Positions 11,290 through 22,363 of a DNA stretch of 64,000 nucleotides are shown piece after piece. The stretch is taken from positions 124,001 through 188,000 of the forward strand of contig JAPXFQ010000063.1 of assembly GCA_028564705.1 (NCBI GenBank). Reading direction: 5' to 3'. Position 1 is the first letter of the stretch, and each line of letters starts with the position of its first letter. The stretch is from Apricaphanius iberus (lineage: Eukaryota; Chordata; Actinopteri; Cyprinodontiformes; Aphaniidae). The position numbers and the translations under genes were made by a program. The notes beneath the pieces are model-generated. The model worked only from the letters and a program-made list of their open reading frames with translations, did no database searches and was not told where the DNA came from.

Positions 11290-11883
11290 GGCTGCATTCC
11301 TACCTGATAGTCTGGTAGACTCTCTTTGTTTGGGGACCAAACTGCAACATTATTCCTGTTTTTAGCTAGTGCAGTTCGCATTCACACTATATTTATCAGA
11401 AAGTCCAGAGGTCTGAGCAACAATTTCACCTCTCCTGCTGTGGTGGCGCTGTTGTAAAGCTGTGCTTCCTTATGCCGCAGTGGAAGCTTCACAGTGCAGT
11501 GGAATGAAAACAAATACGGAGGAGCAGCAGACTCTAGCGGTTTTAGGATTGACCTGTCATGTTTGGCAAATGTGCCAGATAAAAACTGCAGCAGTTTGAG
11601 TGGTTGTTTTGATTGTATTTACCCAGGATACACTGTTCATTAGTCTGCGTCCTGCTTTTGGTGCGGCCCCGGTCCATTTACCATTCACACATGCAAAACG
11701 AACCAAAGCAGTTTGTTTCAATCAAAGCAAGACCAATGTTGTTAGGTGGACTAGAGTTTATTTGTTTGGTCAGAATCAGAGTTCGATTGCCCATTCACAC
11801 CTGCCCAAACGAACCATACTTTCCGTGCAAACAAACTAGAGTTCATTTCAAGCAGACTAAATAGGGCTGGTATGAATGCACCC
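11290..11883. mobile_element. PIF/Harbinger-type MITE
   Basis: The 594-bp element is flanked by TTA on both sides (11287-11289 and 11884-11886), the three-base target typical of PIF/Harbinger. The ends form an imperfect inverted repeat: GGCTGCATTCCTACC at the left and GGGTGCATTCATACC read inward from the right. The interior has repeated blocks such as CATTCACAC and AAACGAACCA in both halves, and no transposase. It would depend on enzyme from another copy. It lies at the edge of the dispersed repeat that starts at 11060. Confidence 0.78.
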
Positions 11884-12299
11884 TTAAGCTCCCGTTATGC
11901 AGCTAGCAGCTGGCGTTATAGTCAATGGGTCTGTTTCCATTAGGCGTGACACAGCATGAATCACACGCCCCCCTTCTGCGAACTTTCCACTCCCTCTACC
12001 CCCCCACAATACAATTGGGCACGCGCATCTCCTGTGATTTTCTTGCTTGTCATATCAAGTGTACAAGTGTTGGTATGAGAGGTGTAAAATGTGTGGTAAC
12101 TTTTCCTGTAATGTCAGTTTTTTCATTTCCCTTTTTCATACCTAATGGCCATCTTGCTATCTTAGACTAAGGGTTAAATGTCCTATACACAGTAAATGAA
12201 TGTCTCCAAATAGTTATTAGCAAAATAAATCTGAAAATGTGTCAAGCTGCAACTTGTAAAATTCTTAGGTTATACAGTGCATTTTTTTTGATACCTGGC

Positions 12300-12302
<3 letters not shown>

Positions 12303-12369
<67 letters not shown>
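12303..12369. repeat. (TA)n microsatellite, about 33 units
   Basis: An uninterrupted TA dinucleotide run, prone to cruciform formation and length change. Confidence 0.97.
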
Positions 12370-12373
<4 letters not shown>

Positions 12374-13443
12374 TATATTATTTTTTTTGCTAAAGTGAGA
12401 GATGGAGCAAAGTTGTTCATTGAACCAGCATCTGTGAACTTCAATTTTTAACCATTCTCATGGTAAATAAGAGTGAAATTTATTTAAATGATGTGATTGA
12501 AGATTTTATCTACTAATAGGGGTGAAGCCAAACACAAATACGGTATTTAGAAAGGCACAAATAACGTGTTCTTCTTAATGAATACTTTTAAACATATATA
12601 CTGTTTTTATTCTATATGTTTTCGGGAACAATAAAAACTTTACATCAAAAAGCTGCTTGTCCTCAGGAGACCGCAGTACATGCGACCCGGATGATTAGGT
12701 GAGTGACATTAAGGAACAGCACGGGGTGTGGGGGTTGATAAAAGAGGTTACTGATAAAGTTGCTCCACACAGCGACAGAAGGGCCCAGCTAAGCAAAAAA
12801 AGACTTCCTAAAGCAGTTTATAACTTTCTGGAAGTGCAATTTGATCTGGAGATTATTCTATAACGCTGCATTAATAATAACGTCTGCAGTCAGGTGCGCT
12901 TATGTTCACTCTGTTAATGTAGCTCTGTAGCTCAATAATTTAGACAATAGGCTGTTGACATAGTAACATTAACATTTGATTTAAAAGCTTAAAGAAGGCT
13001 TGTGTAGTTGTCTCAGTTGTGTGGACTTGTGGGAGTTATTTGGTACTTTTAGGTTACTCTGTCTTTTGCAGACAGCAAGATGTAGGCTATAGGCTGGTTA
13101 ATCTTAGTATCATGTCATTCTGAAATTCCCCACATGGCTTTAGGAAACCAGATAGATAAAAAAAACGGTGCCTGCCTCGGCAAAGATATCAAACATTTGT
13201 CAACATCTGCTATGCATAATCATATGCACTTAAAGTATCCTCTCCTGGTACTGTCTGCCAACCCCCTTCAAAAACACCAGTCCCCCACCAGCACCAAATC
13301 TTCATCGGAGCTATGTTCTGCCCCTATTCGTTTAACCATGGATAAAGTAATGGCTGTTATGTAATTTTCTTTTCAATTAATTTCCTTGTTACATGTCCGT
13401 TGCTCAATTTGTGCAAAAAGCATCAATCAGTATTGCATATCCA
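12370..13443. other. Unassigned non-coding DNA
   Basis: No protein family recognised. The short frame at 13134-13364 has no family motif. Confidence 0.45.
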
Positions 13444-14568
13444 TAATTTACGGTGGCCGGAAAGTACAAATCAAAATTACAATAACCTGAAACACTTTTA
13501 CATGTTTACCGGAAAAAAAATTACATTAACCTGAAACACTTTTACCATAACAAAATGACATTAACCTGGAACACTTTTACATTTTTACCGAAACCCTTTT
13601 ACAACTTTACTGAAACACTTTTACAAAGACATGACCCGGAAGTGATAACGCGGAGAACAGAATCAGTTGCCAAAGTTTATGCAGAATCGATCTTGTCAGC
13701 AGCTCAACCTGTGGAGATGTTTAGCCCATTATGTGGTAGTTCTCTCATTAAAAAAAACTACTCTTTGTGAGTTTGGTGGATGGTCCCTTCATGTCCTAAA
13801 AGATCTTGACGCAGAGATGGCGGGACTGAGCAACCAGGGGGCATGTGCTAAACCACGTGGGTGACACATTTTCAATAACAATGGGTTTGCATGTGGCTAA
13901 AGTTATGTGGAGTATGCAGGAGCACTCTACATACTGGTTTAACAAAAGTTGTTTAGCAAAGCTAACGGTAGCTAGCATTATTGTGTTATCGATGCAAGAG
14001 CTACTCTGCTCTTAAGCAATATCGACTCGCATTTTGACAAATTTGTTATTGCACAAGTTTGCTGTGTAACAGCTGACCTTGTCCACGAAGTTCCAGTCTC
14101 ATGCCGTTTTTATCTACTTGAGATGAATAGTTTTTTCTGCGGTAGAACCCGCCATTATATAATTTCGTTTTCACGGTCCGCAAAGACAGGCGGACACTGA
14201 GAAGCTATTCCATCATGTCAACAATCACACTGTATGAGTGACCTTCGTTGAAATACTTTTCGAGCCAGTCCATAAAACTGACATCTTCTCCCTCTGCATC
14301 AGTAATAAATTCCAAATTCTGTCCACAATCACCTCATCTCACCTCAAATGTCCATAAAACTTAAAAATAGAATCTGCAAAACAGGCAAAACATCTCCACA
14401 GTTTGAGCTGCTAACAAGATTGCGTTAACTTTGGCAACTGATTCCGTTCCCCGCATTATCACTTCCGGGTCATGTCCTTGTAAAAGTGTTTCGGTTAACT
14501 TGTAAAAGTGTTTTGGAAAAAATGTAAAAGTGGTTCAGGATGATGTAATTTTGATTTGCATTTCCGTA

Positions 14569-14571
<3 letters not shown>
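13444..14571 (-). mobile_element. Decayed transposon with long inverted repeats and integrase-like transposase remnant
   Basis: Left (13444-13726) and right (14388-14571) arms are inverted copies. Both begin AATT(T)ACGG followed by GCAAATCAAAATTACA or a one-base variant, then carry arrays of a CTGAAACACTTTTAC motif (five on the left, three on the right), then GTGATAA.GCGG.GAAC and ATCAGTTGCCAAAGTT. Total size is about 1.13 kb. The repeated subterminal motif is likely a transposase-binding array (inference). The middle carries on the minus strand a fragment of an integrase-like transposase (14320-14046). The right end abuts a (TA)n tract. No target duplication could be fixed. Confidence 0.78.
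14046..14320 (-). pseudogene. N-terminal fragment of integrase-core (rve-type) transposase
   Basis: One frame reads LEFITDAEGEDVSFMDWLEK, then YFNEGHSYSVIVDMM and a stop. The next frame continues VRLSLRTVKTKLYNGGFYRR and, after it, MRLELRGQGQLLHSKLVQ. This matches the order in a widespread animal transposase family: a Y-F/W..G..Y..I...L helix, a LSLRTLKRKLK-type helix-turn-helix, a GL.RR turn, then ELRGPG, with an integrase-core catalytic domain following. I think this family corresponds to IS3EU, but that assignment is from memory. The catalytic domain is absent and there is at least one frameshift, so the fragment is dead. Confidence 0.62.

Positions 14572-14574
<3 letters not shown>

Positions 14575-14612
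<38 letters not shown>
14575..14612. repeat. (TA)n microsatellite
   Basis: TA run directly abutting the right end of the long-inverted-repeat element. Confidence 0.95.
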
Positions 14613-14616
<4 letters not shown>

Positions 14617-14646
14617 TGAACCGTTATGGCTATTGTTGTAGCACTC

Positions 14647-14649
<3 letters not shown>

Positions 14650-14705
<56 letters not shown>

Positions 14706-14713
14706 ACGTGTGT
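14650..14713. repeat. (TA)n-(TG)n compound microsatellite
   Basis: TA to about 14690, then TG to about 14713. Confidence 0.95.
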
Positions 14714-14794
14714 TAGAAATCTATATTAGAGGTTGTTTGGGTTTTATTTACTGATGTTATTGACACAGAGACAAAAGATGAGGAGAAATAATGG

Positions 14795-14870
14795 AGATGA
14801 AAAGTGCCTTGAGATGACATCTGTTGTGAAACGGGGCTATATAAATAAACTGAATTGAATTGAAAAGGAG
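14795..14870 (+). repeat. L2-type LINE 3' end
   Basis: AAAGTGCCTTGAGATGACAT, TGTGAAACGGGGCTATATAA and an ACTGAATTGAATTGAA ending. Confidence 0.72.
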
Positions 14871-14943
14871 AGTTAGGTGCGGCATATGATTTATTATAAA
14901 ACCAAAATTTTAAGTAGTTCACTTCTTAGCACTATAAAAATTA

Positions 14944-15012
14944 TTTTCAATTCAGTTTAAATATTGAGAGACATTTCACAAAAGATGTCATCTCAAGGTG
15001 CTTTACAAAATA
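14944..15012 (-). repeat. L2-type LINE 3' end, opposite orientation
   Basis: TTCAATTCAGTTTA... and ATGTCATCTCAAGGTGCTTT. It is the same terminus as 14795-14870 but inverted, 74 bases away, forming a loose inverted pair. Confidence 0.72.
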
Positions 15013-16923
15013 ATTATATTAAGTACAACAGGCTTTAAAAAAACAAATGTGACATATGAATAAATGTAACACTCAAAAAATCACTATAATTGTTAAACAG
15101 TTATCACTTCTGCGAAAATTTTCATTTACACAACTTTTTCTTCCTTCTACCTGGGAGCAAATTTGTAAAAGAACCCCAGTCTTCCTCCCCTCCTATTTAT
15201 CTACCAGATGATTTCCCCAGCAATGTAAATGGGTTTGGTTTAAACAATCCAGAGTTAAGAAGAAAATTAAATGTATCTCATTGTAAACTACTCTTTTTTT
15301 TTCTTTTTCTTCTATTTTACTGTCTGGGCTTCGCTGACCCCTTCTTCCTTATCTGTCTGCTGTTTTATCTGCTCTGCAAGGTCAGACAAGCTTGAGGCGA
15401 TCGGTGATGATAAAGACAGAATGCGAAGATGAGATCATTGGTTTGAAGGCATCAGCTGAATGGTCAAATGGGTTCTCTCTAGGTCTTCCTTGTTGCAGTC
15501 AAACATGCAACTCTGAAAAAGAAAGAAACTCTGAAAGTTCAAAATGACCTGTTATGATGTTTTCAGACTGAAGAATGTCAATAAAAGACAAAGAATAGAA
15601 TGAGGATGCAGGTCCGTCAAAGAATACTAAAGAAGGTTGGGGAGCAGGAAACCAAGAGCAAATTGCCAAATGATGCTCTGGAGAGAGACAGATACACCAG
15701 AGAAACCAACTCATCACTCTGGTTTCCTTTCTTTATTTTTTCCTCAGCTCCATATGGATCAGGCCAGTGAGAGCCTGAGGGCCAGATTCTTTCAATATAC
15801 TCTCTGTGCTCTGTGCCGGGATTTCGGATAAGACCGATTCACCTCTGCTGCACCTGTTGGATAAAAGATTGAAAGTGAGTACCGTTTGATTAACTTTACT
15901 TTTAATCTGTAACTATAAGAGCCTTGTTTTACCTTTTAGCTAAAAACATTGCTCAAGTTGAATTAAGCCTGGGAGAAAGCAAAATAAAAGAGAATAAGCA
16001 GCAAGGCACCATACAAAGAGCCAATAACACAAACACGCAAACAAACATATTTCTTTCTTGCTCCACTAAGGGAATGGGAGCCCTGTTAAATAATTCAAAT
16101 GGCTGTCCTAGGATGCCAATCAGAAATACTACAGCCATAAAAGCCACGTCTATGCTCGGTGCGGAGTGGAAGCCCCTGCAGCAAATGAAGGCATTATTCT
16201 TGTTATCCTCCGGAGGATGAAGCCACACTAGTATTTCTTCTTTTTATGCATGTCGTCGATTCCTTTTCTTTATTTATTCTCTGGGTGCGGGGAGGGAGAG
16301 ATGTTTAGGTTTTGAAGCAGGACATATCTGCGGGGGAAAAGCAACTGTCAGCCTACTTTATCCCCATTTGAATAGTGCCTCTCTGCTCGCTCCAAGGTGG
16401 AACACACACTGTTAGAAACTGGGTTAGAAGAAAATCTGCCACAGCAGAGACGCAAAAAAATAGTAAGTAAAAAGCATGACAAGCTGCTTCCCCAGAACCC
16501 CCCAAACCCCACTCTATTTGACCATTGCAAGTTATCTTTGCTGTTAAAGGATGCATTATTAATCACTGGCTCTGATTTGAATCTTCAGTTGTTTCTTTGT
16601 GAGGTCTAAAACCCCTGAGGATGCAAAAAAACTATGGGAATAAAAATATTAATGCAAATGTCAATACAAATATGTATATGCTCAGATAGAGTATATTTTT
16701 TCAAGGTTATTTTTTTAAAGTTGTTCTTCTTGGGAAGGTGGCAGCAGTTTGCATGGATTTTCTTAGGATAATTCCCTAACTTGAGCTCCTAATTATTGGT
16801 AAACAACAGTTGGGAGGAAGGACTTCCCTTTAAAAGGAATCAATCTATTGCCAAATCAGACTCAGGATGGCACCCATCTGAGCCCATCACCAACTAAAGT
16901 AAAGAAAACTCTTGATAAATCAT
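15013..16923. other. Unassigned non-coding DNA
   Basis: Several frames of about 100 codons or fewer exist on both strands (15090-15395, 15924-16220 and others) but none shows a family motif, a conserved composition or a splice context I could defend. Host regulatory or exon content cannot be excluded. Confidence 0.4.
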
Positions 16924-16929
16924 TATATA

Positions 16930-16971
<42 letters not shown>
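16924..16971. repeat. (TA)n microsatellite flanking a Tc1 copy
   Basis: TA run immediately left of the Tc1-type element. A similar run (18143-18169) lies at its right end. Confidence 0.95.
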
Positions 16972-16977
<6 letters not shown>

Positions 16978-18138
16978 GTTGTGCTCAAAGGTTTACATGC
17001 TCTGGCAGACACAAAAACCTTTCTTTCACTCGTGTTTAGTGGTTGGGTGAAGCCATTTATTATCAAACAACTGTGCTTTCCTTTTTTACATTATAAAGAC
17101 AACAGAAAATACCCAAATGACCCTGATTGAACGTTTACATACCATGGACGTTTTGGCATGATAAGACAGACACAGGTTGACACACACAGGTGCAAATGGC
17201 TATCAAAGTCAACCATCGTCACCTGTGATCTGTTTGCTTGTAATTAGTGGGTGTGTATACAAAGTCAGTGAGTTTCTAGGCTCCTGACATGATTCATCAA
17301 GTGTTGCACTGATGTTTGTTCGATTCCGAGCCATGGGAAAGGGAAAATAATTATCAAAGGATAAAACTTCATAAAACAGGAAAAATGATATAAAAATATT
17401 TCCAAGCAATTAAGATTGCCAGTCAGCAGTGTTCAGACCCTAATCAAGAAGTGGAAAAGGGATTTTGTTGAAACCAAACCACGGTTGGGTTTGACAACAA
17501 AAGTTTCAGGCACAACTGGCAGGAAAATTGTTCGGGATACAAAGAAAAACCCAGAAATACACTTCATAAACTTCAGCTGAAATATAGGACTCTCTGAAAA
17601 AAAGTGGAGTGGATGTATCAAGATGCACCATAATGGAGGCACTTGAAGAAAAATGGGCTGCATGGTCGAATGGCCAGAAGAAGGCCATTACTGCGCCAGT
17701 TCCACAAAACAGCCCGCTCACAATATGCCAAACAGTCCGGAGACAACCCTAAAAACTTCTGGAACAAAGTTATGTGGAGTGATAAGACCAAAACTGAACT
17801 TTTTGGCAACAACCATAAACGCTACATTTGGAGAGGAGTCAACAATGCCCATGATGAAAAGTACACAGCCCGAGAATATACAGGAACTGGAGACATTTTG
17901 CCGAGAAGAATGGGCAGCTTTACCAACCGAGAAGATAAAGTGTCTCATCCACAACTATCACAAACGACTTCAAGCTGTCATTGAAGATAAAGGAGGCAAT
18001 ACAAGGTATTAAGAACTAGAATATCTTTCAGTCATTCGGATATTTTCTGTTGTCATTATGATGTAAAAAAGGCAAACACAATTGTTTGATAATACATTTC
18101 TTCACCCAACCACTAACCAAGAGTGAAAGAAAGGTTTT

Positions 18139-18143
<5 letters not shown>
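16972..18143 (+). mobile_element. Internally deleted Tc1-type transposon in a (TA)n tract
   Basis: Left and right ends carry matching inverted stretches: ACACAAAAACCTTTCTTTCA, then GTGGTTGGGTGAAG, and further in TATCAAACAA.TGTG and ACAACAGAAAATA.CC. The extreme left end CAGTTGTGCTCAAAGG has no partner on the right, where the repeat runs straight into TA units. The right end is therefore trimmed or converted. It sits inside a TA microsatellite, consistent with TA target choice. Confidence 0.85.
17333..18012 (+). pseudogene. Tc1-type transposase remnant, centre deleted
   Basis: The ATG at 17333 begins MGKGK and meets a stop at once. Later frames carry the first catalytic Asp in VMWSDKTKTELFGNNHKR. 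The C-terminal end reads ETFCREEWAALPTEKIKCLI and KRLQAVIEDKGGNTRY before a stop at 18012, as in Tc1 family C-termini. The stretch between, which should hold the second Asp and the Glu, is missing, and several frame changes occur. The product cannot be active; the copy could only move with help from a relative. Confidence 0.85.

Positions 18144-18169
<26 letters not shown>
18143..18169. repeat. (TA)n microsatellite
   Basis: Right-hand flank of the Tc1-type element. Confidence 0.95.
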
Positions 18170-18173
<4 letters not shown>

Positions 18174-18894
18174 AATATGAATGAGGTCTATGCTGGTGTT
18201 GAAATTGTTACACATTTATTACTGCAGCTGGTCTGAATAGCTAAGACTATCTTGATTCATATGCAATGCTGAGACCAACAAGTGCAGTTGAGGCCAATTT
18301 ACTGGAAAGCAGGGCTTGTATGACAAAAACATAAAAGATGATGTCAATGAGAAGTGTAATGTTGACACAACAGATAAACAGAAAATGTTTAAACTAATTT
18401 ATCACATTAAATATTTGCATGCAACTTTAATCTCCAGATGGACCATTAGTGAAATGAAATGCAGCTGCACAAACTGTTGCATAACTTAATAACAAAAACA
18501 ACTCAGCCATGTTAATTTCTATTTGTTTTCCTGCTTTGAAGTTCCAACATGTAAGATTTTAACTCATCAAAGCAAACATTGTGCTCTCAATGGACGCCGC
18601 ATATTATTGGCAGCCGGTATAACGGAAAAATCAACAGACAGCACAATGTTTTTCCAGACGCCATCTCTCATTTGTTGAGTTTGCTCATGCAGTTACAGAG
18701 CTGTATGTTAATCACAGAGAAAATGGAGGGAAACAGGACTGATGGTGTAAACTGCCTCCACTGGAAGTTATTATTGTATACTGTTATCTATATGCAGATG
18801 AAACAAAATGACACCGTGGGCTGTATTGACTTTAGAAACCCTTGATTTTCTGTTGGGTTTTTTCTACAAGTAATTTCTGCGTCCAGTCATTTAT
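18170..18894. other. Unassigned non-coding DNA
   Basis: No family motif seen in the short frames here. Confidence 0.45.
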
Positions 18895-19020
18895 CATCTT
18901 AAACATACACTTCATTTCTAAAGTATTTATACCTGTTGCACTTATTCACATTTTGTCAGGTTACAACCACAGATGTCGGTGTATTTTCTTAGAATTTCAT
19001 TAATGGATACAGGAAATATA
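18895..19020 (+). repeat. End fragment of a Tc1/mariner-type repeat
   Basis: AAGTATTTATACCTGTTGCA followed by TTCACATTTTGTCAGGTTAC resembles the terminal segment of a very common fish repeat, also seen at about 38.9 and 57.5 kb. Only one end is present. Confidence 0.55.
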
Positions 19021-21100
19021 ATTTTTTAAAACTGTCAGGTGGAAGGATACTTGTACACATTCTACCATTTTATTTTGCTCTGTCCCCATTAAGTCTTGTC
19101 CTCATGAACATAGACTTTGCTATACAGACAAAAACTCTCCTAATCAAAATGCAAGAAACATATTAAAGTGTTGAGTTGGATAGTTTCATAAGAATAAGGT
19201 GTGAAGCCTTTGACAAAATCAGAACTAAAATCAATAAAAATGTCTCAATTTACAATATAACACAGCAATAAGACAACACATCTATAAAAAAAATAGATAA
19301 AATACTTCTCTGCCTAATGACTCCCCAAATAAAATATCAAATTAAATCATGCTGATCTAGATGCTCGTAGAATCAAAGGAAACCACATGGCATATGAGTT
19401 AAATCAACCAAAACTGGTCTAGGTTATATGTCCATTCAAATTAGATTTAAACCACAAAATATATCCATCTTCCAAAACAAATATTGCATACATGTTGCTT
19501 CAATAATAACGATATTACTTATAGACAATAGCTAGGTTTAAATGGACACGGATAATAAGATTAAAAGCCTGCTCAGAATAAAAATGCTTCATATAAATTA
19601 TAAACCAAATCACTTATATTGCAGATCTAAATTGGATGGAAAGTGTTTTTCAACAGCAGTTTTACCTTATGTTTTCTGACGAAACCCTGTTGTAAATGTT
19701 TCCACAACTGTCTGTCCGCTTGGTTCCTTGGTCTTCATAATAATGCTTGTTCACTATTGTTCTCTGATGAATATCTGCTACCGAAGAGAAATTACACATA
19801 GGCCTGTTTAGTAATTAGGTGACTTCTGAAGGTTGCAGTGAATTTTATTTAAGAGTATTCAAGTAAATAGGGCTGAATATAAATATATGCCACACCTCTC
19901 TGATTTTTATTAGCTCAAATAACAATGTATTAATTTCCTATTACTTAACAATGTACTACTTTGTGTTGGTTTATCACATTCAACTCTCGGAAGTTTCTGG
20001 TTGAAACATGCAAAGCTGGTCAGAATGGTTTTGATTGCTTGAGGAGAAAAAAAAATAAACCCTTAACGCTTTTAGTAAAAAGGTTTTCTCTCACTTTAAC
20101 AGAGAACACATATTTACCTCCACTGGGGAAAGATCCCCAAAGCCCAGGAGCCCATATTTAAATGGAGCTAATGGACAACTTAACCACCACTCTCCCTCTG
20201 CTCCTAAAAAATGGAACCAAACCCCTTTACCACCAAACCCACTCCCACTTATCTCTTTGGTTACCTTGATATGTTGTCACTCTCTCAGTTTCTTTGCTCA
20301 GAATGCCCGTGAAGCGTTATGCATCCCCTGTGTGAGTGCATGTGCAAAAGCAGACAACCAAGGTCATCGCTCATTGATAAGGCCCTGGCGAAGCACTCAT
20401 GTTATCTCTACTGCCTAGGGACTCCCCACAGCAACATCCACAATTAGCTATCTCAACCTTAGTGTTTGCTCCAGTGATAAGCATCCCCTCCCACCCAACT
20501 ACTTACTTTTTGTGAGAAGGGCTTGGCCAGAACATCCCCCCCCCCCCCCACACACACACACGGTTTTCTGTGATTGCTTACAAAATCCTACCAGATCAAG
20601 TCATGCAAATATAAATTAATATTTTGCAGATGTAGTCTGAAAGGCTGTAGGAAAAAGTTTAGGTGAAACAATGTGTATATTCGAACGTGTTAATTCTCAA
20701 AATAATTCAATTCAAAATCCATACTGAGGGAAACACAAGGGATGCATGTAACAATGCACCATGGGGATTCATTTCTCACTGTATTAGCTAGAAGGATAAT
20801 TTAAGAACTGAAAATCATTTTATTTTTGCTTTAAAACCCCAGACAGTAGTCATTTAACACTCTGCATACAAATGAAGGTTCTGAAATATTGACCACATTC
20901 AGACCAATAGCAATAATAGTTATTCATGTCTAAAAGAATAGCCATTGTATAATAAAATCCCCATGTCTTTAACTGGTAATCTAAATAAGTGAATTAGACC
21001 CTCAAATATAAAACACCACATGAACTTTTGTGGTGAACGAAAATTTTTTTTGAGATAAACACTTAAAGCCAAGCTGCTTTTTTATTTTTTTTTTTCCCTT
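19021..21100. other. Unassigned non-coding DNA with a C-run/(CA)n
   Basis: AT-rich. The run at 20536-20561 is about 14 C followed by (CA)6. No gene recognised. Confidence 0.45.
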
Positions 21101-21402
21101 ACATTTTGTTTCTGGTCAAAGTGGCACCCAGTAGAAAGGAGGAGATTGGTGGTTACAGGCACAGCTACCCTGGAAATCCAGATGACTTACGAGAGCACAA
21201 TTTGAATTGTCTCTGCAAGACACTCTGGCATCAAGCCACTCTTACTTTTACTGCATTACGTAAGCGGTTCGGGGGGGGAACCAATCAAATCTGTGAATCT
21301 GATGAAGGTCGGCCAGAGGTGAGCTAAGATGATGACGGAATCATATAGTAAACAGTGGCTACCGATGAACACCAGTTATTTAAAACGAATTTCACCACTA
21401 CA

Positions 21403-21545
21403 ATGAACGAGTTAGACTTCACTTTTCATGTAAAAGACAAACAGAAAACGGTGCTTGAATTGTTCCTTTGCAGGAAGGATGTTTTTGCCGTCTGGATATA
21501 GCAAGAGTTTAATCTACCAGTTAGTTCCACTGGTAGCTATGATAC
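21403..21545 (+). pseudogene. Fragment of a RecQ-like helicase
   Basis: From ATG 21403 the frame reads MNELDFTFHVKDKQKTVLEL and then FLCRKDVFAV. A one-base shift then continues LPSGYSKSLIYQLVPLVA. This is the start of a RecQ-type helicase domain: motif 0 (Gln in K.KQ), 'KDVF', then the Walker A region, expected as TGYGKS and here SGYSKS. A frameshift and the altered Walker A make it inactive. Fragments of this kind are repeated in fish genomes, so it is more likely part of a mobile element or repeat than a host gene (inference). A perfect 11-bp-arm inverted repeat, CCAGACCCTTA/TAAGGGTCTGG, follows at 21673-21705. Confidence 0.6.
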
Positions 21546-21672
21546 TGCTCTGGATACGTCACACTGTGTATTGTTGTGATTGGTCGTTCCGTTATCCAGT
21601 TGTGTGCAGTTAGAGTTTCAAATGCATCCTTGGTTCCACCCTTCGAGTTATGCTCTTATCATTTCTCATTGC

Positions 21673-21705
21673 CAGACCCTTAATCTTAATAGATAAGGGT
21701 CTGGA
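21673..21705. repeat. 11-bp perfect inverted repeat
   Basis: CCAGACCCTTA and its complement, 11 bases apart, downstream of the helicase fragment. It may be part of the same repeat. Confidence 0.8.
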
Positions 21706-21720
21706 TTTTTTCCAGGCTAC

Positions 21721-22289
21721 GGCACAGCACCAACATATGAGAAAGACAAACCGGACTGAGGGACTGAACAGGCACTACAGAGACAACTTATCAGGAAAGT
21801 GAGAAAAAGAGAGAAACACAGTTATTTCTGGTTGAGTTTGCAAAATGTACTTTTTTTAGCGCATTGTTCCCCACATAAAAAAATAAAATTAATACAATAT
21901 ATTATGGGTATAACAAATCATGTAACACACAAATCTACAATATTTTGGGGCAATGAATGAATTTTATAGTTTAGTAACCCTTTAGAGCTGGCTCTTTTGC
22001 TTTACATGATTCGGTGGTAAAGAAACCAAACATATGATGAAAATATAGAAAGTAAAAACAGCACGAACATATGATAAAATGATACAAAAGAGTAGTACTG
22101 TAAGACAAAAAAAGCAATGTAATAGTATGAGATTTAAAACAACAATTATGTATAAAACTTGATAATCAATTAAAGAAAGCATTTTAAGGTGATTTACATG
22201 ATGATGGGCAGCTTCACTTCATATAAAACATACTGCATTAGTGAAAACCAAGCCAACCTTTAGAATTTTTATTTTTTTATAAGTTAAGT
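21721..22289. other. AT-rich flank upstream of the L1 element
   Basis: No gene recognised. The exact L1 5' boundary lies somewhere near the end of this stretch. Confidence 0.4.
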
Positions 22290-22329
22290 TGCAGAGAGAG
22301 AACAGGAGGGAGAGGATGAGCTGCTGAGT

Positions 22330-22363
22330 TCTCGCGAGAGCTGTGCATAGGTGAACATGGCGG
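22330..22363 (+). promoter_or_regulatory. CGCG (BANP-type) element and YY1-like site in L1 leader
   Basis: TCTCGCGAGA (22330-22339) is the exact palindrome known from TATA-less vertebrate promoters and bound by BANP. AACATGGCGG (22354-22363) fits the YY1 core. YY1 sits at the 5' end of human L1 and helps set the start site. Together, 170-200 bases before ORF1, they suggest the internal promoter of this element (inference). Confidence 0.6.

Noticed and set aside
15090..16230. Possible host exons in frames of about 100 codons
   Set aside because: No protein motif, no defensible splice sites, and similar short frames occur throughout the AT-rich DNA.
21106..21327. Frame starting near GTTTCTGGTCAAAGTGGCAC as a separate gene
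   Set aside because: 73 codons with no family resemblance; more likely part of the repeat carrying the helicase fragment.
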